Part shown: positions 9,972-23,464 of the stretch, piece after piece
Position numbering within the stretch: the stretch's first letter is position 1
How the letters are laid out: each line of letters starts with the position of its first letter
DNA from: Bolinopsis microptera
Lineage: Eukaryota; Ctenophora; Tentaculata; Lobata; Bolinopsidae
Length of the DNA stretch: 64,000 nt
Assembly (NCBI RefSeq): GCF_026151205.1
Contig: NC_087072.1
Coordinates: 4,574,084-4,638,083 of the forward strand
Reading direction: 5' to 3'
Translations under genes and position numbers: made by a program
The notes under the pieces: model-generated
The model's database searches: none
Told to the model about the DNA's origin: nothing
Seen by the model: the letters and a program-made list of their open reading frames with translations, nothing else

Positions 9972-12900
9972 CTAAGCATCTTTGAGTCGAATATGTCTGT
10001 TGCTGGTCTGGACTACTTTGTTTTCTTCTTGCAGGTCTCTTATCACCATCTCGTATTGTATCTAATGGAGTAAGATTTATCGTACTAATTTCACAGAAAT
10101 TAAATCAGAACGACCAACAAGGTAAAACCTTCACAGTAGACCCTCCATCAATAATAACAATCGGTATATCTTAAAACATCTACTACTTTATGTCCAGAAA
10201 CATAAAAGTAATACACGAGTCCTCACAAATGACACAATCTGGTTCAAAACATTTAGAGTATATTTTAGCATTTAGAACCTCTCATACCTGAGTGAAACCG
10301 TCTTTGTAGCCCTCTTTGCAGGTGTCGAACAGCTCGTTCATCTTGAAAGAACGGTTGGCATTTCTTAATGTCTGTAAGACAAACTTTCCCAGTTCTGTTC
10401 TCTTCGCTCGACTTGAAGCACTCATTCCAGTCATCAATATCTCCATATCAATCTGACCTGTAAATGAGACACGTTATTATAGATAAGTTGCTACTTTTAT
10501 ATGAACTTAATGGCCCCCCACTTAATACATTTTGTTCGTAATCGTTATAATGTGGCAGATGAGAATTAATACTATTCTTTGTATTGAAAAGTATAATGAT
10601 TAACGGAGTGACCTCCAACATGATTGTTTGGAGAGATTACAGCAACACTAACTTCGTTACGACTGAATAGCATAAGCTATCTTTATTTGCCAAGACGATT
10701 TCTATGAGTGCCAGAGTTTATGTTCTCAATATACTGACAATTAGTGATGCTTCAATAATAGTTTACAATTTATGCGAACAAATAGCTTAAAATAGAATTC
10801 ACATGACGAAGGAGCAAGATTATCATCACATGGGATTCTTGTTTGTAAACACCATTAGGGACATTAATAAACGTTTTATTGTCTTGATGGTAATATGGAC
10901 CATATTACCATCAAGAAAATAAAAGTTTTCTACTAAACCATACCCCGTACCATATTAAATATGGCGCGAGGTATGGTTTAGTAGAAAAGATCGACAAATT
11001 CTGTGCACGTGCAACTGAGTGTGAGGTGAAACAATCATGTTCGTTATATGTTTCTGCTAACTGTAATATACGACTCTAGGAACCGCTTCTTCTCACTATT
11101 AAAGCTATTGCCGACTAGAGATTATTTTTAAGAAGTCTGATACAATTCATAAAATAGTTTTGGTGTTTAATTGAATTTAACTGTCAGTAAGGCTAGACAA
11201 TGAGATATACTACGAGAGCTGATAGTACCCTTAATATGACAGAGTTTTTGTTTCTTTTGTTCAGGGAGCAGCATAGGTCCAGGATCAGATTGCTCTGGTT
11301 ATCTACACTTTCTCCCTGAACCTAATATTGCTTATTATATGTAACACGTCACTTTTAAATCCAGGACCTGGGAAAAAGCCTATATCTGTTTTTTATAACA
11401 ATGTACAAGGTCTAATTAACACTCGTGACCTTGCGTCAGTTAACCCACCACTTAACATGACGAAAGTACATGAACTACATGGTTTTTTGTATACAAACAA
11501 ACCTGATATTGTTATTTTAAATGAGACTTGGCTGAAAAAGTCAATATTGGATAGTGAGATTTTACCTTCTGGTTATAAAATCTTTAGGCTGGACAGGTCC
11601 CTCAAAACTCATCCATGGGATCCTGAACGACCTAAGAGGTTTAGAAAAAACGGGGGTGGAGTCTTAATAGCTCATAGATTTGATCTAGATGTTACTAGTG
11701 CTAGGATAGCTGTAGTGAAAGCTCAAGCTGAGTTATTGTCTGTTGTCTTGAAGCTTCCGACTGGTAGAAAGTTGTGTATTTCGACTTTTTATAGAGTGGG
11801 GACTCTAAGCGACGACAATTACGTGGAATTTTCTAATTATTTTAGAACTCTTGCCTTAAAAAAGAAGATTGACAAGCATGTTTTAAAGTACCAGTTAACT
11901 GAAAAATTTGTAGTCTCCAATTTGGCTAAGATTTAAATCAGCTGTGACAAACTGGTAAAGAATCGTTTCGCCGAAAGAACCAACTCTCTAGCGTACTTGT
12001 AACGCGTGTTATTGCAATAATAAGCTGTGGCCTCGTGACGTCACAAAGTCCCTCAGTGCGCGCTTGCATAGCGTAATTTACATTACAAATGTTTATCATC
12101 GTCAATAAAACACGTGTAACTCACTCAAATTTTAGAATTATGACTATTACCCTAGTTCTCCAAAATCCTTATAGTTTTGGCTATCATTCTAACTAAAGGA
12201 ATAGCTGATTGGATGTACAGTGCTCACGTCATGATTTTAAACAGTGATATAGGTTCTTGAACAGTGGCGGGTGAATGTACGGTTAGAAAGTTTCTGCTAT
12301 TACAACTTATGTCATAACTCATATGTGATAATTTTGAATTGTTTTCATTGCTTAATTACACAATCAGCTAGGGAGACTGTGCCGATTATTTTTCCCCAGT
12401 CCATGAAACTCTAACGAATTTAGAAAGGATCTAGATAAGTAGGAGTTTGTTCAATTCCGAGAGCAATTATATTTATAGCATAGCGAAATTTATAACTTTA
12501 ATCCGCATGTGTCAGCCAGCACAGGAGACAAGAAGTCTGGCTACTTTACGGCCGTTCCTCTGGGACCATTAGTAGAAGTAGTTTCTATCAGAACAGTGCC
12601 GTGGGAACAGAATTCCCGCCAAAATACCCGGTATTACCAAATAGTAATACTGATTGGACTTGGAGTGTACGGTGTGCGGTGTGTCTTGAATTAGACTTAC
12701 GGCTTACCTAGTTGTTATCCTAATTGCATTATCATCGGTACATAACATAAATAAACTACTGGTAAGTTTAAATACCAAGTGCAAACGTGTTCAGTCAATC
12801 GTCCCACTGAACAACTATAGAATTTCCAAGACCCTATTATTCTCTGGCCATATATTACGGCACGATCGATTGTTAGATGGCTAAACGACCAACGTTAATA

Positions 12901-15900
12901 CTTAATCTATACAATTCTAAAACTATGAGCTAGCACTTTAATCTAAAAATACACTTTTTATATTACTCCTGATTTTTACATTTCACGTAAAACATTGTCG
13001 CCACAGGTTGATCATGGACACTAACAGCTTGATTTGAGATAAATGACTAATAAGTTTCTCTAAAGTTAACTCTAAAGTTGTGTAGTCCAGTCATTTATGG
13101 ACATTTATGGAAATGAACCTGCAAATATTCAAATACTCACGAAACTTTGCACAGACCTTCCCGAAGGTATGAATAAACGATTTTCGTTTGGAGACATTTT
13201 TTTACCGTGGAGAAAACCCAGGAGGGCCACGCCCATATTGACCCAATAACGTAACCGACCCCTTGCTTCTGAAGGTCGTAGAGTAGAGACTTCAAAATAG
13301 GCTTAAACGAAGCCGCATATGCATGTTTATATAGTGTTTACTTTTCGAAAAATTCGCCAAAAACCATTTTGGGCGTGGTGCTGAGCCCATTTTCGATAGG
13401 ATCGTGATAGAGTCTTTAGACAGGGTGCAAAAGAACCGCAATTAGCATATTAATATATGACTTACGAACAAGCATATGCCTTAAAGTGCTTACTTTTTCA
13501 TTTATTGGGGAAAAACTGATTTTCGGTTCCAGAAATCATGCAAAACTATGGATATCTGGTAAATTGGGCTATGAAGGCCCTAAAGGTTTTTGAATGTGTG
13601 CAAATTGTGCAGAATGGCCATGTTTATATACAACTTATGAAGCAACATGTACCCTAAATTACTTACTTTTCGAGTTATTCGGGGAAAAACATTGTATTAT
13701 GTCCATTTTCTACCTGTAAAATACAGTCTCACGAGCTCTTCTGCGCGCGCAAGGGACTTTATGACGTCATCGCCAAAATAATACAAACGCTATTTACACG
13801 CGTTAGAGAGCAGTTAGAGATTTAGGAATTTCAACACGTTGCTTAGTTTGCTATTTGTCACAATCTGTCAAAATATGAGGATAAATTTTTTTTCAGTTAA
13901 CTGGTCCTTTAATAGGAGATATGAATTTGAACTGTGTTTCTTGGCCTGCTGGTGAGACATCCTGTGAACTGCAAAATGGCTTCCTGGATTTCCTTACTGG
14001 TGACCTAGGACACACTCAACTAATTAATGAACCTACACATAAAGCAGGGAATGTGCTTGATTTACTGTTCACAAATGTCCCTAATATTATTACCAATTTA
14101 AAAATACTGGATCATAATGAGGCGTGCTTATCTGACCACTTTGGTATCAACTTTGGGATAAACTTCAATGTCAGCCGCAGAAAGTCTCCTAAACGCAAAG
14201 TATATATTATATAACTATACCAAAGCCAATTGGGACGGCTTGAACTTTGCTCTGAGGCGGGTCAATTGGGATAATGTGGCTGGGTCTCATGATCCACACA
14301 TTTCCTGGCCTCTTTTCAAAGATGTTCTGATTAAACTCTGCAATGAATATATCCCAAAGAAAAATGTTAAGTGTGAGTTTCAGCCGCCTTGGTATGACTC
14401 TGATTGTGATAGGGTTCTGAGAGATAAAGAGAAATGGAGAGAAAAGGCTAATGAATCTGGCAATGAGTCTGATCTTGAAAAGTTCCGTCAGTACCGCAAA
14501 GATTTTAAACGCATAATGAACGAAAAGATGAGACTCAGTGTCGAAGATGATTCTGATTCTGCCCTTATTTCCAAAAAGTTTTGGACACACGTGAAATCAA
14601 AGTCTAAGTCGACTAGGATACCTGAAACGGTCCGATACGGTGATCGTTTTAGGAACACACCAGTTGAACAGGCTAGCTTATTCAATGAATACTTCTATCA
14701 ACAATTCTCCTCAAGTAGCTCATATGACATTGACATCGACATGAGCTCCAGTAACAATTTCATGGATTTGAGATTTCACGTGTTGGATGTTTTGTTAATT
14801 TTGAAAGGGGTTAAACCGGGTAAAGCCACAGGTCCAGATGGTATCCATGGCACTGTGTTAAAAAATTGTGCGAGCACTCTTGCAAAGCCTCTAACCATGA
14901 TTTTCAACACCTCTTTTGTGACTGGATGTGTGCCGGAGGAATGGAAGCTTGCTTCTGTTGTTCCGGTACACAAGAAGGGTGAAAAAGGATCTGTTGAAAA
15001 TTACAGACCCATCTCACTGACATGCTTAGTTATGAAAGTTTTTGAACGTTGTATTTCGAAAGAGTTGCTCGCAGCTTGTAAAGGGTTAATCGACTGTAGA
15101 CAACACGGTTTTGTGAATGGGAAGTCTTGCACTACCCAGATGGTCCCATTCACAGACAACCTTGCACTGGCCCTGAACAATAAGTCAAGATCCGACATTG
15201 TTTATTTTGATTTTGCTAAGGCATTTGACAGTGTATCACATGACTTAATCCTTCGCAAGCTAAAAAATTTATATGGTATTGATGGTCTGATGCTTAGATT
15301 TTTAAAGTCGTATTTACAAGACAGACGACAGCAGGTTGTTGTAGGCGGAGCTGTCTCAAGCATGCTTCCCGTGCAATCAGGAGTGCCCCAGGGATCTATT
15401 CTGGGACCACTTCTGTTTGTTCTATTCATCAACGACATGTTCCCGTGTGTTTCGGAGGATACAAATGTAGCATTGTATACAGATGACACCAAAATTTGGA
15501 GGGTCATCGAATGCTTTGAAGACCACTATATTCTCCAAGGAGATATAGACAGGTTGTTTGCCTGGTCAATCGATAACAAAATGACTTTTCACCCTTCAAA
15601 GTGTAAGGTGTTATCTGTAACTCTGCAAAGAAATGTATTAGACAATCTTCCTTTTAATATTTATTGGTATAATCTTAATGAAGTCATAATTGATTATGTG
15701 GCATCCCATACAGATCTTGGTGTAATAATGAACAACAGGTTTCTGTGGGGTGCACATTGTGATCAATTGATATCTAAAGCAAGCTCGAAGCTTGGGCTCT
15801 TAAAGAGAACCTGTCATTTTACCATGGATAAACGCCAAAAGAGGGCTTTCTACCTTACCATTGTAGGATCAATCTTTGAACATTGCTCAGTTATATGGTG

Positions 15901-16773
15901 TCCTCAGCGATCGACACACATGTCGAAGTTTGAGGCAATCCAGAAAAGAGCGATCAAATGGATCAATGGACAACAGTTTGATCATTATATAGTGATATTG
16001 TATTCTATGAGAAGCAGAAGGAGCTTAAAATTCTACCCATTAGATCTAAGTTCATCCATAACTCAATTACGCTCTTCTATAAAATAGTAAATGATTTGGT
16101 AAGTATATCTCTACCTGAATATATTACTGTTGTTGAAGCTGGAACAATGAGGTACACAAGGAGCACGGCATCAGTCATTGAAGGACTTGACACCAGCACA
16201 TATACCTGCTCTATTGTACCAAACTGCGATAGTTTCAGAAACAGCTTCTTTTATAGAACAATGCTTCTGTGGAATGCACTGCCAGCAGAGCTCGACCGGG
16301 ATCCCGGCCGGGATTTGGTGATTTTGTCCCGGTCCCGGTCCCGGCCGGGATTTTGTTTTTAGCCGGGATTTTAGCCGGGATTTTTCCAAAATAAAGTCGG
16401 TTTAAGAGCGTATATTTGAGCCCAAATTTCACGAACCTGTGAACATTTTCCGAAAAGTTTTACTACAACAGTGCTCTACAGTGTTTCTTAATAGTTAGAT
16501 CATTTCACTTTCTCGTCGCCAAAAGTTTATCGAAAATTCAACTTTCAAGTCTTATGTGAAATGTTTATGTTACATGATCAAAATTCTATGAATTTTGATC
16601 AATGGTAGTTGGCAAATTTCAAGTCAAACAAAATTTACTAATGTTCAAAATTAATTATATGTTCAACTGTTCACTTCATGAGTAACAAATTACAAAATGT
16701 TAGAAGAAAGTTGAAGTCCGAACAAACTTAGAAATATTCAAGAGTCAGGGGCTCTCTATCTATCTCAGAGATA

Positions 16774-16815
<42 letters not shown>

Positions 16816-19800
16816 GAGAGATAGAGAAAGATAGAGAGATATAGAGATTAGAGAGAGATAGAGTAGTTACTACTACTTAATATACTTACTGTCAATTTTA
16901 ACTTGACATACCTCAGTTTGTTCTGGAAGATTTTATTCAACATATAACACTGTTTCATTTTAACTGAGATTGAGAAATATTAGAAAAATCCCGGTCCCGG
17001 TCCCGGCCGGGATGAAGCTAATCCCGGTCCCGGCCGGGTTTTCATTTCGATCCCGGTCCCGGTCCCGGTCCCGGCCGGGATGAAGGTCATCCCGGCCCGG
17101 TCCCGGCCGGGACTAAATTTCGATCCCGGTCGACCACTGACTGCCAGCCTATGTTAGACAGACTGAGAAAATTTCTATTTTCAAAACAAAGCTAACTGAA
17201 TTTCTCTGGTCTTCTGACGTATGCTGGCCTGATTAGACGGCCCATCATGGAATATTATTATATATATATATATATTATATATTATATGTATATTTTACTT
17301 TATGAATGTCATACTCTCTATAATTTGCCCCTCGCACCTGCAGTAGAACGCGCCGTTTTTTCTTTTATGAAACAACCCGAAACAAGCGCGTCACGCAGTA
17401 CGTGAGTGGCTAGATTATAGATTGTTTTATTAAAATATTATTTAATTATGTTATTTTGTTGTTATGTCGTGTAAGTTTGTGGAGTAGTAGCAAGAAGGTA
17501 TCGTATACATTTAAATTTGTTCTCTTGATTATTTATTAATGATTTTATGTAGGGTCGGCACCAATGTAATTATGGTCTTACCACCGTGTTTTGGTTCAGC
17601 CGAAATAAATTTTACCTTGATGTTTTTACATATTGTTTCTCACTCCAGCTGAGTCTGGTAGTGTTGAGTATCATGAATATTTTTCTAGCTCTCTTTTTCC
17701 ATGTTTTTGCTTCACAGGAGATATTGTGGTCTTTTTATTGAATATAACTGTAATACATTGATGTAAAGTTTATTTGAATTTTGAAAAAAAAAAAAATACA
17801 AGGTGGTCAGAAGAAACCATCTACCCGGTATACCGGAAGTTTACTAAACTAGGATGTGGGACAGACTCAACCACAGTCCCTGTCCCAAAGTATAATTACT
17901 TATCTTTAGGAACAGCGACTGTATAGTGTATAGTGTATAGTGTATACCCTGTATATCGCAACGACTTGATAATTTTAAGGTAAATAAAAGCGGGGAAAAC
18001 AAATAGAGGCAATGTGCAACCGAAAAACTTACCTGTTTTAGGATCAGTGGCCGCCTGTTTAAGGGCTTCTTTATGTAGCCTGGTGGCTTCCTCAACATCC
18101 AACTCTTCTACAACATTTGACAACCTCATTCGAGCATGGGCTTCTGACAGTCTGATCAAAGATTCAAGTTGTCTAGGGTAAGCAGTAACTGAACCTCGTC
18201 CCATTCCGACCTTCCTCATCTCTGGAAGAAGTAAATAAATTAGGTGTTAAAAATGTAACGTTATTGTGTGTGTGTGTGTGTGTGCAGTGTGGTGCATGTT
18301 TACAAAATGTATCACATAATATTGAACGCTGGCGAAAGCGTGGGAAAATACAAATTTCCACGAGTGTACAAAATGATAGAAAGTGCGCGCGAAAATTTGT
18401 TCACAAATGCTTTTTGCAAGAATGTCGTTGCAATACGACTTTGCTAGCAATAAGTCAATTCAGTGAAAGAAACGTTAGAATTGGCGGCTACTTACGAACG
18501 TAAGTTTGAATTAGCTTCTGTCCAGCTTCGTCTGAAAGCCTGGGGTTGATGAAAGTCCTAGCATAAGCTATGTAGTCCCTTAGAACCTCAGAATCCTGGA
18601 AGAATAGAGTTAAATTCCAGAACAATCGGTTTTCCCGCGTGTAATCAATGCGCGCAGTTGGCCCGGGGCGAGTCCGATTTCCTACACAAATGTCTCCAAA
18701 AATTCCGATTTATCAACTTCTGACAGCTACGGCCCTGCATCTATCAAGTTGTGATTCTAGTAACGACGTCGATCTTAAAACTTCGACAACAATGCCGCAT
18801 ACCTGTCGAATATGCCGGAAGACAGCGACTTTCCTTTCAACGGTTAACGGTGAAATTGAGCAGTTTCAGTATGATTTAACAATTCGTACTGCGTCACATT
18901 GTATGCTTGCTGCAGAGCATAACTTAACAGGTACGCTTATATTACTTACGCGTTGTGTACAGTTTCCCACGGTATTTACTTACAATGCTCTCAGCTTTAG
19001 TTTTGGCCCCGTTTCTGTAGTACAGTGATACAAGATGTGTTGCTAATCTTCTGTCAAAACTTTCATCTTGAGGATCCAACATCAGGAATATCAAATCAAA
19101 CCTGCAGTAATTTGTAATTTAAACAATTACATAAGAGGCTGTGTATTTATCTAACAGGCTTTTATACACTTGTCTGCAGTAATGCAGTAGAAAACTATAA
19201 TAATTAGGGATAGAGTACATGTACATTAATGACAGGAGGATTATAAACAGAGAAGGAAATACCAACAAACCCCAAGTCAGTCCTAACCTAGATAGTAGAG
19301 TGTGGGGTAACTTGATGTTCTCGACAATAGTCAGCTTAGCATTCCACCTTGAATCACAAGGGTTAGCTGCAGCAAGAACTGAAGCTCGAGCGTTCAGGAC
19401 ACAGATAATACCAGCTTTAGCTATTGACAGAGTCTGTTGCTCCATAACTTCGTGCAGGACGGCTCGAGTACTGTCGTCCATCTTGTCGAACTCGTCGATA
19501 CAGCACACACCATTATCAGAGAGTACAAGGGCACCTGGGCATATGGCATATTGATATGTAGTGGCAAGAGCATGTAATGACATTAACAGCATTGTGTGAA
19601 ATTATGACTATTAACCGAAGATAATCAGTGATTAGAGGTTTATTGTCTAAGTGTTATGTAATTATCAGGTCCATCTAAATACTGAATCCCCATTCCATTT
19701 ATCCAAACCGGAAATTTCCTCAGAGGCTCATTACAAAAGGCAGTTTAACAACTAACAACTAACCAGTCTGAAGAACGACCTGTTTGGTCTCAGGGTCCCT

Positions 19801-22800
19801 GGTGATATAAGCAGTGAGACCTGTAGCGGAGCTGCCTTTACCACTTGTGTATTGCCCTCGTGGTACCAGGTTATACACATATTGCAGCATCTGAGACTTG
19901 CTAGTTCCTGGAGGAGTGTGGTATGTCATTACATGGCAATGAGTGTATTCATCAGGTATAATTAGTGTTATTATATGCGCGGGTTTAATGTTGTATAATT
20001 TGGATATGGAGTGTATTATTGGAGGCTGCAGGAAAGGTTGAGTGTAAACATTCTGTGTATACATTCCGTGTATACATTTCGTGTAAACATTCTGTGAATA
20101 CATTCCGTGTAAACATTCTGTGTACAGTGTAGCGTCGTTAGTATGATATTTAATAATTAATACATTTCAATATTTCATCTTCTTCCCCATAACAAAATCA
20201 TATTATGGAGCGAATCAGAACACCTCGTATGTTTCTTCAGAAATGAAACAGAACACTTAATGAACTTTACGTGCTCCTAGTTTTTCCTAATTTAGATTCT
20301 GAGATAACGGGTACTCCATATTCCATAATCATAATATATAATAAGATAAGATTTAGATAAGATAGTCTACCAACCAGGATCTCCGCACAGCAGGATGTTG
20401 ATATCCTGTCTGAACCGTCCTCGCCCCGTGTTACTGAAATCTTTGCGAGCTCCCCCGAACAACTGCATCAGGACACCCTTCTTAATATCCGTGTTCTCGT
20501 AGATACTGGGCGCTAAAATAGACATCAGTCAGATTACATGTAGTTAAACCAGGTATTATCATATCAGGGTTCAAATATTTGGGATATAGACACTTAATCT
20601 ACTTAATTATCATTAGTACAGGAATGTTAATACAATAGTATACAATATGGTATGTAGAGGGGAAGGTACCGATAGCATGAGCGAGACGTTCGTATACTCC
20701 CGCAGATGTGGAGAGTTCCTGTAACTCAGCAACTCGTTCTGGGGTGAATGCAGCTGACTTTTCTCCTGATTCATCGTCAACATCTATCTCGCGTAACCTG
20801 GAGGTCAGGGTATCAGTCAAGAGTCAACATGCGGTTTAGTTGTGAAAACTTGGCTGTATTTAGTAACGGTGATATCGATGTTTAAACAAGGCTATATTCA
20901 AAATATTACAATATTGCCGCTACAAAATATTGCCAGAATATTAGACCTGTGCTCGTCGTCCTTTCTGAAGTGTATAACATCAATGTGAGTCCTATAGACA
21001 CTCTTAACACTCCTCTGTCTAGGATTTAGTCTAACAGGAGTAGCTCTGTAGATCCCGGTCACTGTCACTCTGTCTCCAGGGTTCACGCTGTCCACCAGGT
21101 CGTCGTGCGCGTACAGGATTACTGTGTGTGGTGTCTCTCCGGCTGGCATATCGTCTGAGGGGAGCGTCAGATTGTATTATTGTGTAAGAGAGTAAGCTAA
21201 ATAAATGTACATATGCACTTAGATTAGTTCTTTCAAGATTTGATTTGATTCTTAGAATAGCTGACCAAAAGAAAAGCCTAGCTGGTGATTATACTCTAGC
21301 TTGGAGAATGGAGATCTAGAGAGCTAATGTCTCGAACCTGGAGCCTCCTGAAGCTTAATCATCTGTTTGTCAGTGAATACACATCTGTTGTGAACAATAC
21401 TCATGCTGTGTCGTGTCTCACAGTTAGGACATACTCCTGGCTCTGCTATTCTTCCCCGGTCTATTTCCACTGTGTGCGTCTTTTGGCACACGTAACACAG
21501 GAAAAATGCTGAAATATCACGTGTTACGTCGGAAATATGCTGAAATATCTAAGGTTACCCAGGAAAACCGCTGAAATATTCAGTAAATATTTTATCTTCT
21601 CTTGTCGCCAGAAGAGCTTTTAAAACTTTGATTGAGAACTAGAACTTTCAAACTTTTAAAATGTAGTGCAGTGGTAGATAACGAACCTTCGGTCATTTCA
21701 GGGATGATATTGCTGCTGCGAATAACCATGCCACTGATAGTGATAAGTTGGTCAATATCCGTGGGGTTCAGCTTCCTCATGTTAGTGGTCTTCTCTGCGT
21801 TATACGGTCTTACCTGCAATAAAACGGTATTGACAAATTACTTCTTTCATTTGTTCTTATTACTCATCTTGATCTATTCAACTTCGTTTTAGTAACATGG
21901 CTTCACAATGGAATGTTCACAAGAAGCGAAGAATGTGTGCTTGGCAAGATGCCAAATCTCCCAATTAAAAAACAACTTCGACACAACAAATGAAGTTGCG
22001 GTGATATAAATCCGTCGCTAAAAACCTGTATCTGATGTTGAAGAGTGACGTCACTGAACCTCTCCTGGAACACTTCGTTAATACACTGATCAAAGGTAGG
22101 GATAACCTCCTGGGGGTACTGTACCAACTGTCGGTACAGTTCGGGGCAGAACTGTTGGAGGTGCTCGCAGGATATGTTCAGGTAGGGTTCTTCCGATATA
22201 GCGAGCTGAGGGAGTGTTAGAGAGGGGTTAGTGGTATTAAAATACAATTGTCTAGTTGGAATGCGAACATCGTGAAATAGCAGCTGCTAAATGAACTTAT
22301 GCTGCATATTATACAGTTGCAGTAACTAAACCCTTAGTAATACACAGTTTCCACTCAAGAACTAATTATTCAACCCTCAATATGGCGTACTATTTGAATA
22401 TGATGGAAGATCTAAAAGTTTTGAAGTTTTAGGCAACTGTTTAATTTTCACAGCTATCTGCTATAGCTAAATAAAATCTGCAATGAGTAGAGTACTAGAT
22501 ATTCAAGGAAGTTAAACGAGCGAATCACAGTGGATTAGACAGAACAAACCTCCTCAAGACGCTGAATATAGAAGCTCTCTCCCTCCTCCTCCTCAGTATA
22601 CTGAGTCAGGAACCTCCTGAACTGTTCCTGTGTCTCTGTCACCACCACATCAGTACCCCAGATAACCACCCTGGCACCACCTCCAGCCTCGCTGGTTGCA
22701 CCCACAGGATCAGTGCTGAGTCCCAGGTCTGAACCGTCAGTGGTAAGTGCTACTTCCCTCCTACTGGCTGCACCAGTGATGTCAGTACGACGTCTGTGAG

Positions 22801-23443
22801 GCGTGACGGCAGAGTGGGGGGTCCTGACGCTGCCTGGCGAGGTGGCGTATGTCATGGGGGAGGAGAGGTCTATTTCAGAGGAGGGAGGTATGTTGTTAGC
22901 GGCAGGGCTGGTGCCGGGGTCTTGGTTTGGTCTGCGGCGTTGAGAGTTGGGTTCACTTGAGGAGGGTGTGCGAGGATCTGAAGAGTAATCAATTAAAACA
23001 CAAATATTTTTTAAGCGATTTTTATTTTGATAAATAGCTTGAATGACTTTCTTCTGAATTTTAACTTTAATAAGTCATGTTAACCTACATATCGAGTTTG
23101 TATAATTAAAGGTTCTTTAAAAAAAGAGTAGATCAAGCTTACCATTTGGTCGATTTCTTTTCGGGGCAGAGTGTAGTGGCGAAGGAAGGGGAGAAGTAAC
23201 AGGGAAGGGAGAAGTAGCAGGGAAGGGAGAAGAAGGATGAAATGGCGAAGTTGCAGGTAAGGGTGAGGTGAAGGGGTTGGGAGTCTGAGGAGTTGCTCCA
23301 GATGGAGTCCGAGGAGTTTGACTGGCAGGGTTCTGAGATGAGGCCTGGTCAGTTTGAGGAGTGGGTGGTATTGCTGACAGAGACTCGGAGTCAGTTTGTT
23401 GGGACGAGGGACGATCCCCAGCCTCTTCTTGAGAGGAGTCCAT
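9972..23443 (-). CDS. MCM4: DNA replication licensing factor MCM4 (15 exons)
   Basis: MCM4 is a subunit of the MCM2-7 replicative helicase, loaded at origins in G1. Exons: 23443-23143, 22977-22550, 22205-22026, 21813-21687, 21508-21338, 21154-20947, 20797-20670, 20512-20375, 19907-19764, 19534-19288, 19101-18984, 18595-18496, 18221-18033, 10457-10288 and 10061-9972. All phases close, giving about 912 aa (human is 863). In order: a Ser/Pro/Thr-rich N-tail with SP/TP sites; VIWGTDV; a zinc finger (CYVC...CPNC); Walker A GDPGTSKSQ (split between exons 8 and 9); Walker B CIDEFDKM; arginine finger SRFDLIF; and the MCM4 C-terminal winged-helix region beginning [13 protein letters not shown]. The ORF opens at 23464, but an acceptor-like CAACTTTAG ends at 23451, so ATG 23443 is preferred. 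Intron 13 (18032-10458) is 7.6 kb and holds a nested transposon stack; the others are short. Confidence 0.95.
11328..11886 (+). pseudogene. LINE apurinic endonuclease, N-terminal half
   Basis: The fragment reads LNPGP, then [23 protein letters not shown] (catalytic-type N-E-T-W), GGGVLIA and STFYRVGTL, all expected of a CR1-type EN domain. The reading frame runs into the inserted element at 11887 and picks up an artificial tail to a stop at 11936. Confidence 0.85.
11887..13908. mobile_element. 2.0-kb non-autonomous element with TTAA target duplication, inside the LINE
   Basis: TTAA flanks it at 11883-11886 and 13909-13912. The ends are AGTACCAGTTAACTG and, on the other strand, AGGACCAGTTAACTG. 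Looser inverted similarity continues for about 190 bp (shared GCGTGT, GACGTCA, AAAGTCCCT and GCGCGC blocks). Removing one TTAA plus the insert restores the LINE frame, which fixes the boundaries. The interior (about 13190-13690) has three diverged repeats of about 150 bp built around CTTACTTTTCGA and GGGGAAAAAC. No transposase is present. TTAA targeting suggests piggyBac or Kolobok affinity. Confidence 0.86.
13909..14214 (+). pseudogene. LINE endonuclease, C-terminal half
   Basis: The LINE resumes with IGDMN, then NVLDLLFTN and SDHFGI, the last conserved blocks of the EN domain. The frame ends at a stop near 14214 and the RT continues in another frame from about 14168, so a small indel lies near 14200. 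Confidence 0.82.
14168..16087 (+). pseudogene. LINE reverse transcriptase
   Basis: This long open frame has the non-LTR RT blocks in order: [69 protein letters not shown] and the catalytic YTDD (usually YADD in this clade). The thumb segment then follows. Near 15985 a TATATA run appears to carry two extra bases. Downstream LINE similarity (ISLPEYITV and LLWNALPAE) continues in another frame to 16285. Confidence 0.88.
16286..17139. mobile_element. 854-bp hAT-type MITE rich in CCCGG repeats
   Basis: An 8-bp duplication, ACTGCCAG, lies at 16278-16285 and 17140-17147. The termini are CAGAGCTCGACCGGGATC and, on the other strand, CAGTGGTCGACCGGGATC. An 8-bp TSD with CAG-starting ends is the hAT signature. 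Subterminal arrays of GGTCCCGGTCCCGGCCGGG occur at both ends. The middle has an AGAGAGATAG microsatellite (about 16760-16865). It interrupts the LINE C-terminal coding region. Confidence 0.88.
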
Positions 23444-23450
23444 GTCTTTC

Positions 23451-23452
23451 CT
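23451..23452 (-). promoter_or_regulatory. Acceptor-like AG 7 nt before the preferred MCM4 ATG
   Basis: The minus strand reads TTCAACTTTAG/GAAAGAC-ATG. It lies inside the longest ORF, so using it would force the start at 23443 instead of 23464. Confidence 0.4.
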
Positions 23453-23464
23453 AAAGTTGAACAT

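Larger units (their letters stand above)
11262..17796 (+). mobile_element. CR1-like non-LTR retrotransposon (LINE) in MCM4 intron 13, antisense to the gene
   Basis: The order is: an LNPGP motif at the start of an apurinic endonuclease domain, a reverse transcriptase, a C-terminal tail, then AT-rich 3' DNA ending in a 13-nt A run (17784-17796). The domain order, LNPGP motif and NETW/GDMN endonuclease motifs fit the CR1/L2 clade. The left boundary is approximate. It is interrupted by a TTAA-flanked element (11887-13908) and a hAT-type element (16286-17139), and carries at least two frameshifts, so it is dead. Being in an intron and antisense, it need not disturb MCM4 splicing. Confidence 0.85.
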
